Assembly: GCA_947683425.1 (NCBI GenBank)
Contig: CANTUQ010000109.1
Coordinates: 712,501-776,500, forward strand
Origin: Excoecaria cochinchinensis
Lineage: Eukaryota > Streptophyta > Magnoliopsida > Malpighiales > Euphorbiaceae
Reading direction: 5' to 3'
DNA: 64,000 nt
Of the stretch, positions 21,228-33,619 are shown one piece after another. Each line of letters opens with the position of its first letter. Positions within the stretch are counted from its first letter, which is position 1. Under the pieces are notes generated by a model. It was not told where the DNA came from, ran no database searches, and was given only the letters and a program-made list of their open reading frames with translations. The position numbers and the translations under genes are program-made.

Positions 21228-23174
21228 TGTAAGCACCGTGTCCCGGAGCGGCCCGGATCAGAGATTACCCTGTGATGAAATCAGTATCCGAGCCTGTATA
21301 AACGGTTTGGATTTGGAGGTTTTAGTCCCATGCTCCACGAGAAATGAGTCTTTTCACCTTTCATAGGCAGAGGGGGAAAAACAGGGATTTTTCGAGTCAA
21401 AAAAGTATATTTCCCTCGACAGACGGCCAGCCCGTCTATGAGAGGCCTACCCGTCACTTAGGGTCACAGACGGCTTGTGGTATTTTTCGACGCCCGTCGG
21501 AAGGCACCGCCCCTCTGAGCACGCCGCCTGATTTCCCGGAGCACGCAACCTTTCCGACGCCCGTCGGTGGAAATGGCAGGGCCGTCGGATGAATCCTTGT
21601 GTCAGAAGGATTCTTCCGACGCCCGTCTCCATACACTGACGCCCGTCAGTCGTTGCTGGCTTATAAGAGCTTCGGATTTTCTCTTAAAAAAGGGTTCCAA
21701 AAATTTTCAAGAGGAGAAACTCTACCTAAATTCAAGTACATTTTCTCTCTCTTCCAGCAAACACATTTTTGAAGAAATCTCTTTCAGCTTGAGAATCAAA
21801 CCATTAAAAAGGAACTAAAATCAATTAGTTTTCTTTGGGTTTTTGATTCCAAAGTCAATCTTTTGAGGGATTAAGGAGGAAATAATCCATTTTCCTTTTC
21901 CAATCCTTCACTTCGTTTCTCGTGGAGCGCGCGGGACTCTAATCGACATCAAGAATCTCATTGAGACATTATCTGAGGGTAAATATTCCGGACTCAGCCT
22001 TCATTTTTTTTTATTTTGATTCTCTTCATCTCATTTTGTGATAAAATCCCTTTTTGCCCCAAAAGAGAGTTTTTTGCCGTTTATTTTCGGAGACAGTGGT
22101 GATCGACAGGTCATCAGTTTCACCGATGCCCGTCGGTCACCCCACTCATAGACGCCCGTCGGTCACTCGGCAAAGGCCGTCGCTGGGTCCTGTCTCCACG
22201 TTTTTGAACCGTTTTCTTTATCTTTCAAGTTCTTTTGACTTTATTTATGATGAGCTTTCCCATATTAACATTTTTAATTTTCTGTGAGCGCATATTGATT
22301 TCCTTGGATTATCGTGAGCTCGAGGGGCTATCTACCATACTCAGAGGATTTTGTCCGGTTTAGTTTTCTAACTTTTTGGTCATTCCCTTTATTCATTTAT
22401 TCATTAATTATTTAATGTATATGGGTATACCCTTTTTGTATCTCGTTAAGTATAAAAACTGCTCAATGTTTTATATTCAATAAAATGAGGCTTTCATAAA
22501 ATTAAGGACCCAATGTCCTATTTTTATCCAATAAAAATCATTACAACAAAAACATCCAATTTTAATAATAATGCATGCGAGGACCAAAGTCCTCAAAATA
22601 AGCAATACCCCGATTCGTGTATGTATCGGACATTTATGAGAGGGAGTTGTATTTCGCTCCTTGTATTATTGTAATTTATTGCTTTTACTATTTACTTGAT
22701 CATTTACGGCTTTTCAAATATGAATAAATGCGCTTTCAATCAATTGCATCGTGTGGAGAGAGAGCGAATCAATGATAATTAAAATTTGATCATAAAATAA
22801 TCGAGGTAGAAATAGATGAGAAATCCCGAACCCAGCTCTGGTCTTTGGGTTCAAAGAGGCGAGAGGTTTACCCTCCAAGACACCTCTTGTGTCACGAGAC
22901 TTTAGCGTTAATCCTAGGCTCCTTAGGGCGAGAGGTTAACCCTCCAAGACCCCTCTGGTTGGCCCAAAATGGATACTAAGCGCAGTCTTAGGCTCTCCGA
23001 GGCGAGAGAAACTTTCCCAATGTTCTATTGGGTGGCGACTCCATGAAACCTCCTTGTTGCCCAACATAGACACACTTGCGATTTATTGCAAGCTGTCAAC
23101 GGACCCACAATTGCCCGATCGCCCTAGAGCGGGCGGTCATTAGGGGCGGTAGCGGGGATCCGGCGCGCGTCACA
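21228..23174 (+). repeat. Tat array LTR1
   Basis: TGTAAGCACCGTGTCCCGG...GCGCGTCACA, 1947 bp. U3 holds GC-rich short palindromes (CCGACGCCCGTCGG and variants, 21,487-21,649), followed directly by TATAAGA (21,662-21,668). A further cluster of the same motif lies at about 22,095-22,190. Short ORFs inside are not coding. Confidence 0.92.
21487..21668 (+). promoter_or_regulatory. Palindrome cluster plus TATA box in Tat LTR1
   Basis: Copies of (C)CGACG-CC-CGTCG(G) at about 21,488, 21,554, 21,615 and 21,636. The last is CTGACG-CC-CGTCAG, with both arms changed together relative to LTR3 (CCGACG...CGTCGG). TATAAGA begins 13 bp after the last palindrome. The same arrangement recurs at 29,542 and 36,967. 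Promoter function is inferred from position. Confidence 0.6.
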
Positions 23175-23175
23175 G

Positions 23176-23193
23176 TGGCGACTCCACTGGGGA
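23176..23193 (+). other. Tat primer-binding site, internal 1
   Basis: TGGCGACTCCACTGGGGA, two bases past the LTR CACA end. It resembles the tRNA-Arg-type PBS reported for Ogre/Tat elements (from memory). The same sequence is at 31,051-31,068. Confidence 0.75.
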
Positions 23194-24321
23194 CGATATG
23201 GTTCGAGATTTCAATTCAAAAATACCTCGGTTAACATTTATGATTAAGGTTTAATTCATAAAATTCGCTTTCTCTCAAATTCACATTACATCTCATTAGA
23301 GCTTTAGAATATGCTAGTTTGGTCCCTCTATTTGCCCCGGTGCGTTCCTGAAGCACGACCCCATTTTCACTCAATTTGGGGAAGTGTTAAGGATAATCAC
23401 CAGCCCAAGCCTCGTACCTCAATGGTATATCAAAATGATGACCCGATCGGTCGTTATGCTCGTGATGAGCTAGACTTGTCGGCAGGGATCATGCTTGGGT
23501 AGCCTTAAAGAAACATCTCCCTTGTCCAAAGCTCATGTAATGGCTGTAGTTACTTCCCACAGGTGATATGAACCCTAATTCCATGCTTGCTGTGTGGATC
23601 CTCATATATTGGGTGAGTCCAGATATCTCGCTTGGTAACCTAGCCAAAGGCTTTCATACCCCGGTAGGGCCATGTCGAAATTTGTGGAACGTTTAAATAC
23701 ATGACGATCACTATCCATCCGCTTATACATTAGCATAGGAGTGTCATGCTGCCGGTTTTCCACCGTGCACTATACACGTCCATTGGGTTCCCTGTTAACC
23801 CTTGGATAAAGCCCACCTAGGAAAGAGACCGCACGACCCCGTGTGTGGGAGAAATAAGGTCGGAAGGATCTACCTGCTCGCATGTGGCTGTGAATGCTGC
23901 ACAACATGCACATACATCACATGTCATTCATGTCAAAAAAATAATAAAAAGAAAAAAATATAAAAAAATATAAAAAAATATAAGAAAAAATACACTTCAT
24001 ATTGTGTGTATATATCCTTTTGCCTGCATATTGTTTTTCACATAAATATACCATCACGTGTATATTTATTTTCATACATTGCATCGCATAATTGCAATTT
24101 ATTGATTCCTTCACTCCATCTGTACAATTCACGATCATACATTGTATATTGTCATACACGCATCATTCTAATAATTTAAATTTTCAGCCATCATAGATTC
24201 GTCCAGGTGGATTAGAGGTCCCGACGGTCGATTAGTAAGGACAGACTCGCCATTTGGATTGCTCGAACTAGTGCTTGATTGGGATCCTGAGCCACTCTCA
24301 GCATCTAGTACCTCATCCCCC
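23194..24321 (+). other. Untranslated leader of Tat internal 1
   Basis: Between PBS and gag ATG. No supported ORF; contains an A-rich stretch at 23,936-23,990. It matches 31,069-32,206 in internal 2. Confidence 0.6.
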
Positions 24322-25734
24322 ATGGCGGACGAGACTGGAAACTTAACAACTCAAGACCTTGCCCGGAGGCTAGATTAATTTGAACGGCGAATGCTGGATA
24401 TGATGGGCGCTATGGTCGAAAGAATTACCCATCCCCCTGCTGCACAAGCACCTCCTATTCTGCAACCACCCATTGCCCCACATGAGCCAGCAGTCCCTCC
24501 TCGGGGGCAAGTTGAACCGCCTGCTGGTGGGGAGGCTCCCTTCGTTGGAGTGGCTGCTTGTCAACCTGTTAATGAGGACGAAGCTGCACTCGCTGAGCCA
24601 AGGAGGGCAAGGGTCCATAATCTCGAGGAGGATTTTGTGGAAGAAGATGAGATTGAAGACATAGCAGTCCACCAAGCTGTGAGGGGTAGAGCACCCAAGG
24701 TGGAGGATGAGACTCTAAGGGCCATGAAACAGCAAATTGAAGCCATCACCCGGATGTTATCAACTGGAAAAGGGGTCAATCCCGAGGATAGAGATTTGGG
24801 AGATGAAGAATTGCTGCCCCAGAGATTTAAAATGCCTGAACTGCCAAAGTTTGACGGTACTTCAGACCCTTCTGCACATATCAAGCAGTATACCTTGGTG
24901 ATGAAGGTTACAAGACTAAGCAAAAAGAAAAAGGTGGAGTATTTTTGCCTCAGCCTGTCAGGTCCGGCAGTAGACTGGTATCATGGGCTGGATAGGAGGG
25001 CCAAGGAAGATTGGGACCTTCTGACTGAGGAGTTTATAAAGCAATACGACTGCAGTACTAGAATGGAGGTCGCCTTGAAAGACCTTGAACTTCTACAGCA
25101 AAAGCCCGATGAATCATTCCACGAGTAACTCACAAGGTGGAGGAACAGGGTAATGGAGATGAAACGAAAGCCTGACACAGCTGATCAGATTAGGCTATTT
25201 ATCAAAAATTTCTATCCTTACCTGAAGGATCTGCTGAGCTTCAAAGGGCTTAGAGATTGGGAATCGCTAAAAGATATCGCTATAGAAGCTGAGGGGGCCT
25301 ACCTGGCAAAGAAGGCGAGTCAGAATAACTTTCCGGGGAGGAACTTTGGGAATCAGTCAGGGAATAGATCAGGCAGAGCCGGAAGCAGTAATAACAGAAA
25401 TGGCAAGACGGCCAAAGTCTCAGCAATTGAGGTTAGACAGGGTCAGAGGTACTACTCTAACTTAGGTCGATCTTTATCTTGGGTACTAGAAAGGCTTATG
25501 AAGGAAGGCAAGATACGACCTCTGGCGCCTAGGCCTGCTATGACTCAGGGACAGAAAGGGCATAGAGATGACCAGTACTGCGCCTATCATCAACATACTG
25601 GGCACTTAACGGATAACTGCTGAACCCTGAGGAACAAGATTCAGGACCTCATCGACACGAAGCAGATAACGGATCCCGAAAAGAGAGAGAACAAGAAGCC
25701 GGGCTATAATGCAGTTCCTCTGCCTAATATGTAA
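24322..25734 (+). pseudogene. Tat gag, copy 1 (three stops)
   Basis: A 471-codon frame (ATG 24,322, stop 25,732-25,734) without frameshift relative to copy 2. It has a Pro-rich N-terminal part, the retrotransposon gag domain (LPKFDGTSDPSAHIKQY, then PAVDWYHGL) and a CCHH-like knuckle (CAYHQHTGHLTDNC). In-frame stops at codon 19 (24,376), 269 (25,126) and 434 (25,621); copy 2 is intact at all three. Gag would form the particle. No pol follows. Confidence 0.88.
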
Positions 25735-27688
25735 TTGGGTCCAATCCACCAGTGCGATATATTTTGCAAGAACTACATGGATATATTATGTCTTTGCATT
25801 TTGGGAACTCCTTATGACATTTTGGTTGTGTTAATATGATGGACAATATTTTCGTGTATTTGTATATTATTTCTAATGATTTCATTCCATATGATCACGA
25901 TGCATTCATTTTGGCATTAACTCAATAAACATAACTCCATCTAGTCCCTGAACTTTGGGATATCCAATCAAAATCTTGATAGTATCTGATATAACCCCTG
26001 AAGAGAGGAAGTTTTTGACCAAAAAAAAAAAAAACTTTGCCTGGGCCTGGGGTAATATGCTGAAATTGACATGGATATTTTTGATACCATGCTACTTTCA
26101 CACGCCTGTATACCGACATGATAAATTTTGAAAACCATCGCTTCGCCTCCTTAAAAAAAAAATCGAGGACACACGCAGCACAACCAAATAAACCAGATCC
26201 CGAAAGTTACCTCAGAAGTTGGGCCAATAAAATTTTGAGCTTTCGCGAGAAAATATAACCCATAAGAACCGAGCCATATGGCCCCTTTCCTCTTAACCAT
26301 GTGAAATGTGTACAAAAAAAAAGAAAAAAAAAAGATGAAAAAAAACAAAACAAAAAAAAAACAAAAGAAAAAAAAAGAGGAATGAGAAAGAAGAGAAGAG
26401 GAAGAAGAAGAAAAATAAGATCATAATTTTGCCCCCCAAACCAGCTAAGCCTAACCTGTGACCTATTCTCCACCATTGAAGACCACCTCAGAAATTACAC
26501 CACCACCACCAATAAAAGTAAAGTGTGAAATTTCCCTCATTCGAGCCCCAAATAAAGAACCCATCATCTCAATCAGTTTGCACAAAAGCCAAAAATAAGC
26601 CGTTGCTGGTAAAAAAATAATAATACCGTTTTCAGAAGGAGCAGTCCCTCGACTAATGAGGGTAAAACCCATCAACACCGACGGACTGAAGGCGGGTCTA
26701 TGGCAAAGGTAAAAAAAAAAGCGAAAATATTCAATCGAGAAAACCCGAGAGGGCTGATTGATAATAGGAGTTAGATGCTTTCAAGATCCATCTCGAGATT
26801 AGATGATGTTTTGTATTTCTTGAGATTAATGCCAGATAATGATCATGCGTTATGAAATCAAATTGAAATACATGCATTTATGCAATGATATTGATACAAC
26901 CATGGCAGTCCATCTTGCATACTCAAAGCTCTCTAGGTCCAGCGTGAAATCAGCACATGGTTACTATCGACTCTCTGTCGCTCTGCCGCTCTAACACTGC
27001 AATCAAATTTTCCTAAAAAAAAAAAAAGCCGTTAGAGATGAAAACCGTAATTGGTGCTCTAAGCAAAAATTAGGCCAAAGGGCAGGGTGAAAACCTGAAA
27101 ACAGACAGTCTGTCCTAAAAAAAAAAAAAGAAGCCGCTGGATTGGATTGGGTCCATTCCAGGCAAAAATAAGGCACAGGGTCATGTGAAAATCCGAAAGG
27201 ACGCATTTCACGGCAAGAAAAGTTAGTGTGAACATCCACAAGGGACACACTACCTTAAAATAATGACTAAAGGTTTCAGAGGAGAACCTCATGATCCCCA
27301 AAGAGCATGAAATTCAAAGGCAATTCCAGAAGGCACTGATCTTACTGCAAATTGCAACCAAATCGGCTGTCGCATCCAAATCCACTTAGATGAATTTTTA
27401 TACTGCATTGATGCATATATATACGTTCCACGTGCATGCTCACCATTCTTCCTGCATAGTTAGCTTTTTAAGTTTTGCAGTGAGAAAGATTCGATGCAGA
27501 CACTGGTGAAAATCGAGTGACGACATCAATCCAAACAAGCAATCAAAACAACATCAATCCAGACATCAGTTCAATCATCAAATCCAAGCGTCAATCAAAG
27601 CCCTCTCAAGAGGCAAATCACTAAAGTCCTCTGAAGAGGTAATTCTCAAATCAACCAAAGACCTCTCAGGGGGCAACTACTTCTAAAC
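25735..27688 (+). other. Tat internal 1, noncoding region between gag and tandem repeat
   Basis: No domain recognised. It includes a strongly A-rich block (about 26,310-26,420) whose complement gives spurious Phe-rich ORFs. Matches the same region of internal 2 (33,620-35,590) with small differences in A-tract lengths. Confidence 0.55.
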
Positions 27689-28982
27689 GGTTAGCACGAT
27701 GGCGGCACTACTACTCTAAGGGGGGTTAGCACGACCACGTCACTACCACTTCAAATCACAGAAGGGTTAGCACGATGGCGGCACTACTACTCTAAGGAGG
27801 GTTAGCACGACTACGGCACTACCACTTCAAAACACCGAGGGGTTAGCACGATGGCGGCACTACTACTCTAAGGAGGGTTAGCACGACCACGACACTGCTA
27901 CTTCTAAACGGTTAGCACGATGGCGGCACTACTACTCTAAGGAGGGTTAGCACGACCATGGCACTACCACTTCAAATCACAGAAGGGTTAGCACGATGGC
28001 AGCACTACTACTCTAAGGAGGGTTAGCACAACTACGGCACTACCACTTCAAAACACTGAGGGGTTAGCACGATGGCGGCACTACTACTCTAAGGGGGGTT
28101 AGCACGACCACGGCACTACTACTTCTAAACGGTTAGCACGATGGCGGCACTGCTACTCTAAGGAGGGTTAGCACGATCACGACACTACCACTTCAAAACA
28201 CCGAAGGGTTAGCACGATGGCGGCACTACTACTCTAAGGAGGGTTAGCACGACCACGGCACTACCACTTCAAAACACGGAAGGGTTAGCACGATGGCGGC
28301 ACTAGTACTCTAAGGAGGGTTAGCATGACCACGGCACTACCACTTCAAAACACCGAGGGGTTAGCACGATGGCGGCACTACTACTCTAAGGAGGGTTAGC
28401 ACGACTATGGCACTACAACTTCAAAACACCGAGGGGTTAGCACGATGGCGGCACTACTACTCTAAGGGGGGTTAGCACGACCACGACACTACCACTTCAA
28501 ATCACAGAAGGGTTAGCACGATGGCGGCACTACTAATCTAAGGAGGGTTAGCACGACCACGGCACTACCACTTCAAAACACCGAAGGGTTAGCACGATGG
28601 CGGCACCACTACTCTAAGGAGGGTTAGCACGACCACGGCACTACCACTTCAAAACACCGAAGGGTTAGCACGACCACAATACTACTACTTCTAAACGGTT
28701 AGCACGATGGCGGCACTACTACTCTAAGGGGGGTTAGCACGACCACGATACTACTACTTCTAAACGGTTAGCACGATGGCGGCACTACTACTCTAAGGGG
28801 GGTTAGCACGACCACGGCACTACCACTTCAAATCACAGAAGGGTTAGCACGATGGCGGCACTACTACTCCAGGGGGGGGGAGGGGGTTAGCACGACCACG
28901 GCACTACTACTTCTAAACGGTTAGCACGATGACGACACTACCACTCTAAGGAGGGTTAGCACGATCACGGCACTACCGCTTC
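27689..28982 (+). repeat. 76-bp tandem repeat in Tat 3' region, copy 1 (about 17 units)
   Basis: The unit is a dimer: a 36-bp half starting GGTTAGCACGATGGCGGCAC and a 40-bp half starting GTTAGCACGACCACGGCACT. Half-units vary by point changes and by CTTCTAAAC, CAAATCACAGAAG or CAAAACACCGAAG junctions. Tat/Ogre elements are known for variable 3' tandem repeats. Confidence 0.9.
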
Positions 28983-29087
28983 TACAATCACAACAACATC
29001 ACTCAGTTCGGAAGGACAACTGCCTCAGGTACGTGTCTCTTCTCTTTTCTTTGAATTTTGGCTCATCTAGGCACTTCTGCACTAGTT

Positions 29088-29107
29088 TCCCCAAAATTGG
29101 GGGCAAC
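29088..29107 (+). other. Tat polypurine tract before LTR2
   Basis: AATTGGGGGCAAC lies directly before TGTAAGC of LTR2; the same at 36,546-36,558 before LTR3. Expected plus-strand primer site. Confidence 0.6.
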
Positions 29108-31049
29108 TGTAAGCACCATGTCCCGAAGCGGCCCGGATCAGAGATTACCCTGTGATGAAATTAGTATCCGAGACTGTGTAAACGGTTTGGATTTGGAGGT
29201 TTTAGTCCCATGCTCCACGAGAAATGAGTCTTTTCACCTTTCATAGGCAGAGGGGGAAAAACAGGGAGTTTTCGAGTCAAAAAAGTATATTTCCCTCGAT
29301 GGACGGCCAGCACGTCTGTGAGAGGCCTGCCCGTCGCTTAGGGTCACAGACGGCTTGTGGTATTTTTCGACGCCCGTCGGAAGGCACCACCCCTCTGAGC
29401 ACGCCGCCTGATTTCCCCGAGCACGCAACCTTTCCGATGCCCGTCGGTGGAAATGGCAGGGCCGTCGGATGAATCCTTTTGTTAGAAGGATTCTTCCGAC
29501 GCCCGTCTCCATACATCGACGCCCGTCGGTCGTTGCTGGCTTATAAGAGCTTCAGATTTTCTCTTAGAAAAGGGTTCCAAAAATTTTCAAGAGGGGAAAC
29601 TCTTCCCAAATTCAAGCACATTTCCTCTCTCTTCCAGCAAACACATTTTTTAAGAAATCTCTTTTAGCTTGAGGATCAAATCATTAAAAAGGAACTAAAA
29701 TCAATTAGTTTTCTTTGGGTTTTTGATTCCAAAGTCAATCTTTTGAGGGATTAAGGAGGAAATAATCCATTTTCCTTTTCCGATCCTTCACTTCGTTTCT
29801 CATGGAGCGCGCGGGACTCTAATCGACATCAAGAATCTCATTAAGACATTATCTGAGGGTAAATATTCCGGACTCAGCCTTCATTTTTTTTTTTTATTTT
29901 GATTCTCTTAATCTCATTTTGTGATAAAACCCCTTTTTGCCCCAAAAGAGAGTTTTTTGCCATTTATTTTCGGAGATAGTGGTGACCGACGGGTCATCAG
30001 TTTCGCCGACGCCCGTCGGTCACCCCACTCACAGACGCCCGTCGGTCACTTGGCAGAGGCTGTCGCTGGGTCCTGTCTCCACGTTTTTGAACCGTTTTCT
30101 TTATCTTTCAAGTTCTTTTGACTTTGTTTATGATGAGCTTTCCCATATTAACATTTTTAATTTTCTATGAGCTCATATTGATTTCCTTGGATTATCCTGA
30201 GCTCGAGGGGCTATCTACCATACTCAGAGGATTTCGTCCGGTTTAGTTTTCTAACTTTTTGGTCATTCCCTTTATTCATTAATTATTTCATGTATATGGG
30301 TATACCCTTTTTGTATCTCGTTAAGTATAAAAACTGCTCAATATTTTATATTCAATAAAATGAGGCTTTCATAAACTTAAGGACCCAATGTCCTATTTTT
30401 ATCCAATAAAAATCATTACAACAAAAACATCCAATTTTAATAATAATGCATGCGAGGACCAAAATCCTCAAAATAAGCAATACCCCGATTCGTGCATGTA
30501 TCGCACATTTATGAGAGGGAGTTGTATTCCGCTCCTTGTATTATTGTAATTTATTGCTTTCACTATTTACTTAATCATTTACGGCTTTTCAAATATGAAT
30601 AAATGCGCCTTCAATCAATTACATCATGTGGAGAGAGAGCGAATCAATGATAATTAAAATTTGATCATAAAATAATCGAGGTAGAAATAGATGAGAAATC
30701 CCGAACCCAGCTCTAGTCTTTGGGCTCAAAGAGGCGAGAGGTTTACCCTCCAAGACACCTCTTGTGTCATGAGACTTTAGCGTTAATCCTAGGCTCCTTA
30801 GGGTGAGAGGTTAACCCTTCAAGACCCCTCTGGTTGGCCCAAAATGGATACTAAGCGCAGTCTTAGGCTCTCCGAGGCGAGAGAAACTTTTTCAATGTTC
30901 TATTGGGTGGCGACTCCATGAAACCTCCTTGTTGCCCAACATAGACGCACTTGCGATTTATTGCAAGCTGTCAACGGACCCACAATTGCGCGATCGCCCT
31001 AGAGCGGGCGGTCATTAGGGGCGGCAGCGGGGATCCGACGCGCGTCACA
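29108..31049 (+). repeat. Tat array LTR2 (shared by both internal regions)
   Basis: TGTAAGCACCATGTCCCG...GCGTCACA, 1942 bp. It is preceded by a PPT and followed by a PBS, so it serves as the 3' LTR of unit 1 and the 5' LTR of unit 2. TATAAGA at 29,542-29,548 follows the palindrome cluster. Confidence 0.92.
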
Positions 31050-31050
31050 G

Positions 31051-31068
31051 TGGCGACTCCACTGGGGA
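31051..31068 (+). other. Tat primer-binding site, internal 2
   Basis: Same TGGCGACTCCACTGGGGA as after LTR1. The leader then runs to 32,206. Confidence 0.75.
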
Positions 31069-32206
31069 CGATATGGTTCGAGATTTCAATTCAAAAATAC
31101 CTCGGTTAACATTTATGATTAAGGTTTAATTCATAAAATTTGCTTTCTCTCAAATTCACATTACATCTCATTAGAGCTTTAGAATATGCTAGTTTTTTCC
31201 CTCTATTAGCCCCGGTGCGTTCCTGAAGCACGACCTCATTTTCACTCAATTTGGGGAAGTGTTAAGGATAATCACCAGCCCAAGCCTCGTACCTCAATGG
31301 TATATCAAAATGATGACCTGATCGGTCGTTATGCTCGTGATGAGCTAGACCTATCGGCAGGGATCATGCTTGGGTAGCCTTAAAGAAACATCTCCCTTGT
31401 CCAAAGCTCATGTAATGGCCGTAGTTACTTCCCACAGGTGATATGAACCCTAATTCCATGCTTGTTGTGTGGATCCTCATGTGTTGGGTGAGTCCAGATG
31501 TCTCACTTGGTAACCTAGCCAAAGGCTTCCATGCCCCGGTAGGGCCATGTCGAAATTTTTGGAACGTCTAAATACATAACGATCACTATCCATCCACTTA
31601 TATATTAGCATAGGAGTGTCATGCTGCCGGTTTTCCACCATGCACTATACGTGTCCATTGGGTTCCCTGTTAACCCTTGGATAAAGCCCACATAGGAAAG
31701 AGACCGCACGATCCCATATGTGGGAGAAATAAGGTCGGAAGGATCTACCTGCTCGCATGTGGCTGTGAATGCTGCACAACATGCACATACATCACATGTC
31801 ATTCATGTCAAAAAACTAATAAAAAGAAAAAAATCAAAAAAATTAAAAAAAAAATATAAAAAAATTAAAAAAAAATACACTTCATATTGTGTGTATATAT
31901 CCTTTTGCCTGCATATTGTTTTTCACATACATATACCATCACGTGCATATTTATTTTCATACATTGCATCGCATAATTGCAATTTATTGATTCCTTCACT
32001 CCATCTGCACAATTCACGATCATGCATTGTATATTGTCATACACACATCATTCTAATAATTTAAATTTTCAGCCTTCATAGATTCGTCCAGGTGGATTAG
32101 AGGTTCCGACAGTCAATTAGTAAGGACAGACTCGCCATTTGGATTGCTCGAATTAGTGCTTGATTGGGATCCTGAGCCACTCTCAGCATCTAGTACCTCA
32201 TCCCCC

Positions 32207-33619
32207 ATGGCGGACGAAACTGAAAACTTAACAACTCAAGACCTTGCCCGGAGGCTAGATGCATTTGAACGACGAATGCTGGATATGATGGGCGCGATGG
32301 TCGAAACAATTACCCATCCCCCTGCTGCACAAGCACCTCCTATTCTGCAACCACCCATTGCCCCACATGCGCCAGCAGTCCCTCCTCGGGGGCAAGTTGA
32401 ACCGCCTGCTGGTGGGGAGGCTCCCTTCGTTGGAGTGGCAGCTCGTCAACCTGTTAATGAGGACGAAGTTGCACCCGCTGAGCCAAGGAGGGCAAGGGTC
32501 CATAATCCCGAGGACGATTTTGTGGAAGAAGATGAGATTAAAGACATAGCAGTCCACCAAGCTGTGAGGGGTAGAGCACCCAAGGTGGAGGATGAGACTC
32601 TAAGGGCCATGAAATAGCAAATTGAAGCCATCACCTGGATGTTATCAACTGGAAAAGGGGTCAATCCCGAGGATAGAGATTTGGGAGATGAAGAATTGCT
32701 GCCCCAGAGATTTAAAATGCCTGAACTGCCAAAGTTTGATGGTACTTCAGACCCTTCTGCACATATCAAGCAGTATACCTTGGTGATGAAGGGTATAGGA
32801 CTAAGCAAAAAGCAAAAGGTGGAGTATTTTTGCCTCAGCCGGTCAGGTCCGGTAGTAGACTGGTATCATGGGCTGGATAGGAGGGCCAAGGAAGATTGGG
32901 ACCTTCTGACTGAGGAGTTTATGAAGCAATACGACTGCAGTACTAGAATGGAGGTCACCTTGAAAGACCTTAAACTTCTACAGCAAAAGCCCGATGAATC
33001 ATTCCACGAGTACCTCACAAGGTGGAGGAACAGGGTAATGGAGATGAAACGGAAGCCTGACACAGCTGATCAGATTAGGCTATTTATCAGAAATTCCTGT
33101 CCTTACCTGAGGGATCTGCTGAGCTTCAAAGGGCTTAGAGATTGGGAATCGCTAAAAGATATCGCTGTAGAAGCTGAGGGGGCCTACCTGGCAAAGAAGG
33201 CGAGTCAGAATAACTTTCCAGGGAGGAACTTTGGGAATCAGTCAGGGAACAGATCAGGCGGAGCTGGAAGCAGTAATAACAGAAATGGCAAGACGGCCGA
33301 AGTCTCAGCAACTGAGGTTAGACAGGGTCAGAGGTACTACTCTAACTTAGGTCGATCTTTATCTTGGGTACTAGAAAGGCTTATGAAGGAAGGCAAGATA
33401 CGACCTCTGGCGCCAAGGCCTGCTATGACTTAGGGACAGAAAGGGCATAGAGATGACCAGTACTGCGCCTATCATCAACATACTGGGCACTTAACGGACA
33501 ACTGCCGAACCCTGAGGAACTAGATTCAGGACCTCATCGATACGAAGCAGATAACGGATCCTGGAAAGAGAGAGAACAAGAAGCCGGGCTATAATGCAGT
33601 TCCTCCACCTAATATGTAA
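32207..33619 (+). pseudogene. Tat gag, copy 2 (three different stops)
   Basis: Same 471-codon length and domain order as copy 1. In-frame stops at codon 137 (TAG 32,615), 409 (TAG 33,431) and 439 (TAG 33,521); copy 1 has CAG, CAG and AAG there. Neither copy can make full-length Gag, but their lesions do not overlap. The stretch from codon 145 to 408 is open (KFDGTSDPSAHIKQY, YLTRWRNRVMEMKRK). Confidence 0.88.

Noticed and set aside
26207..26476. Phe/Leu-rich minus-strand ORFs resembling membrane proteins (also at 34,029-34,370).
   Set aside because: They are translations of the complement of A-rich tracts in the noncoding part of the Tat element, and the two sibling copies differ in tract length and frame.
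27689..28982. Possible protein with a repeated motif in the 76-bp array.
   Set aside because: 76 is not a multiple of three and all frames have stops. It is a noncoding tandem repeat.
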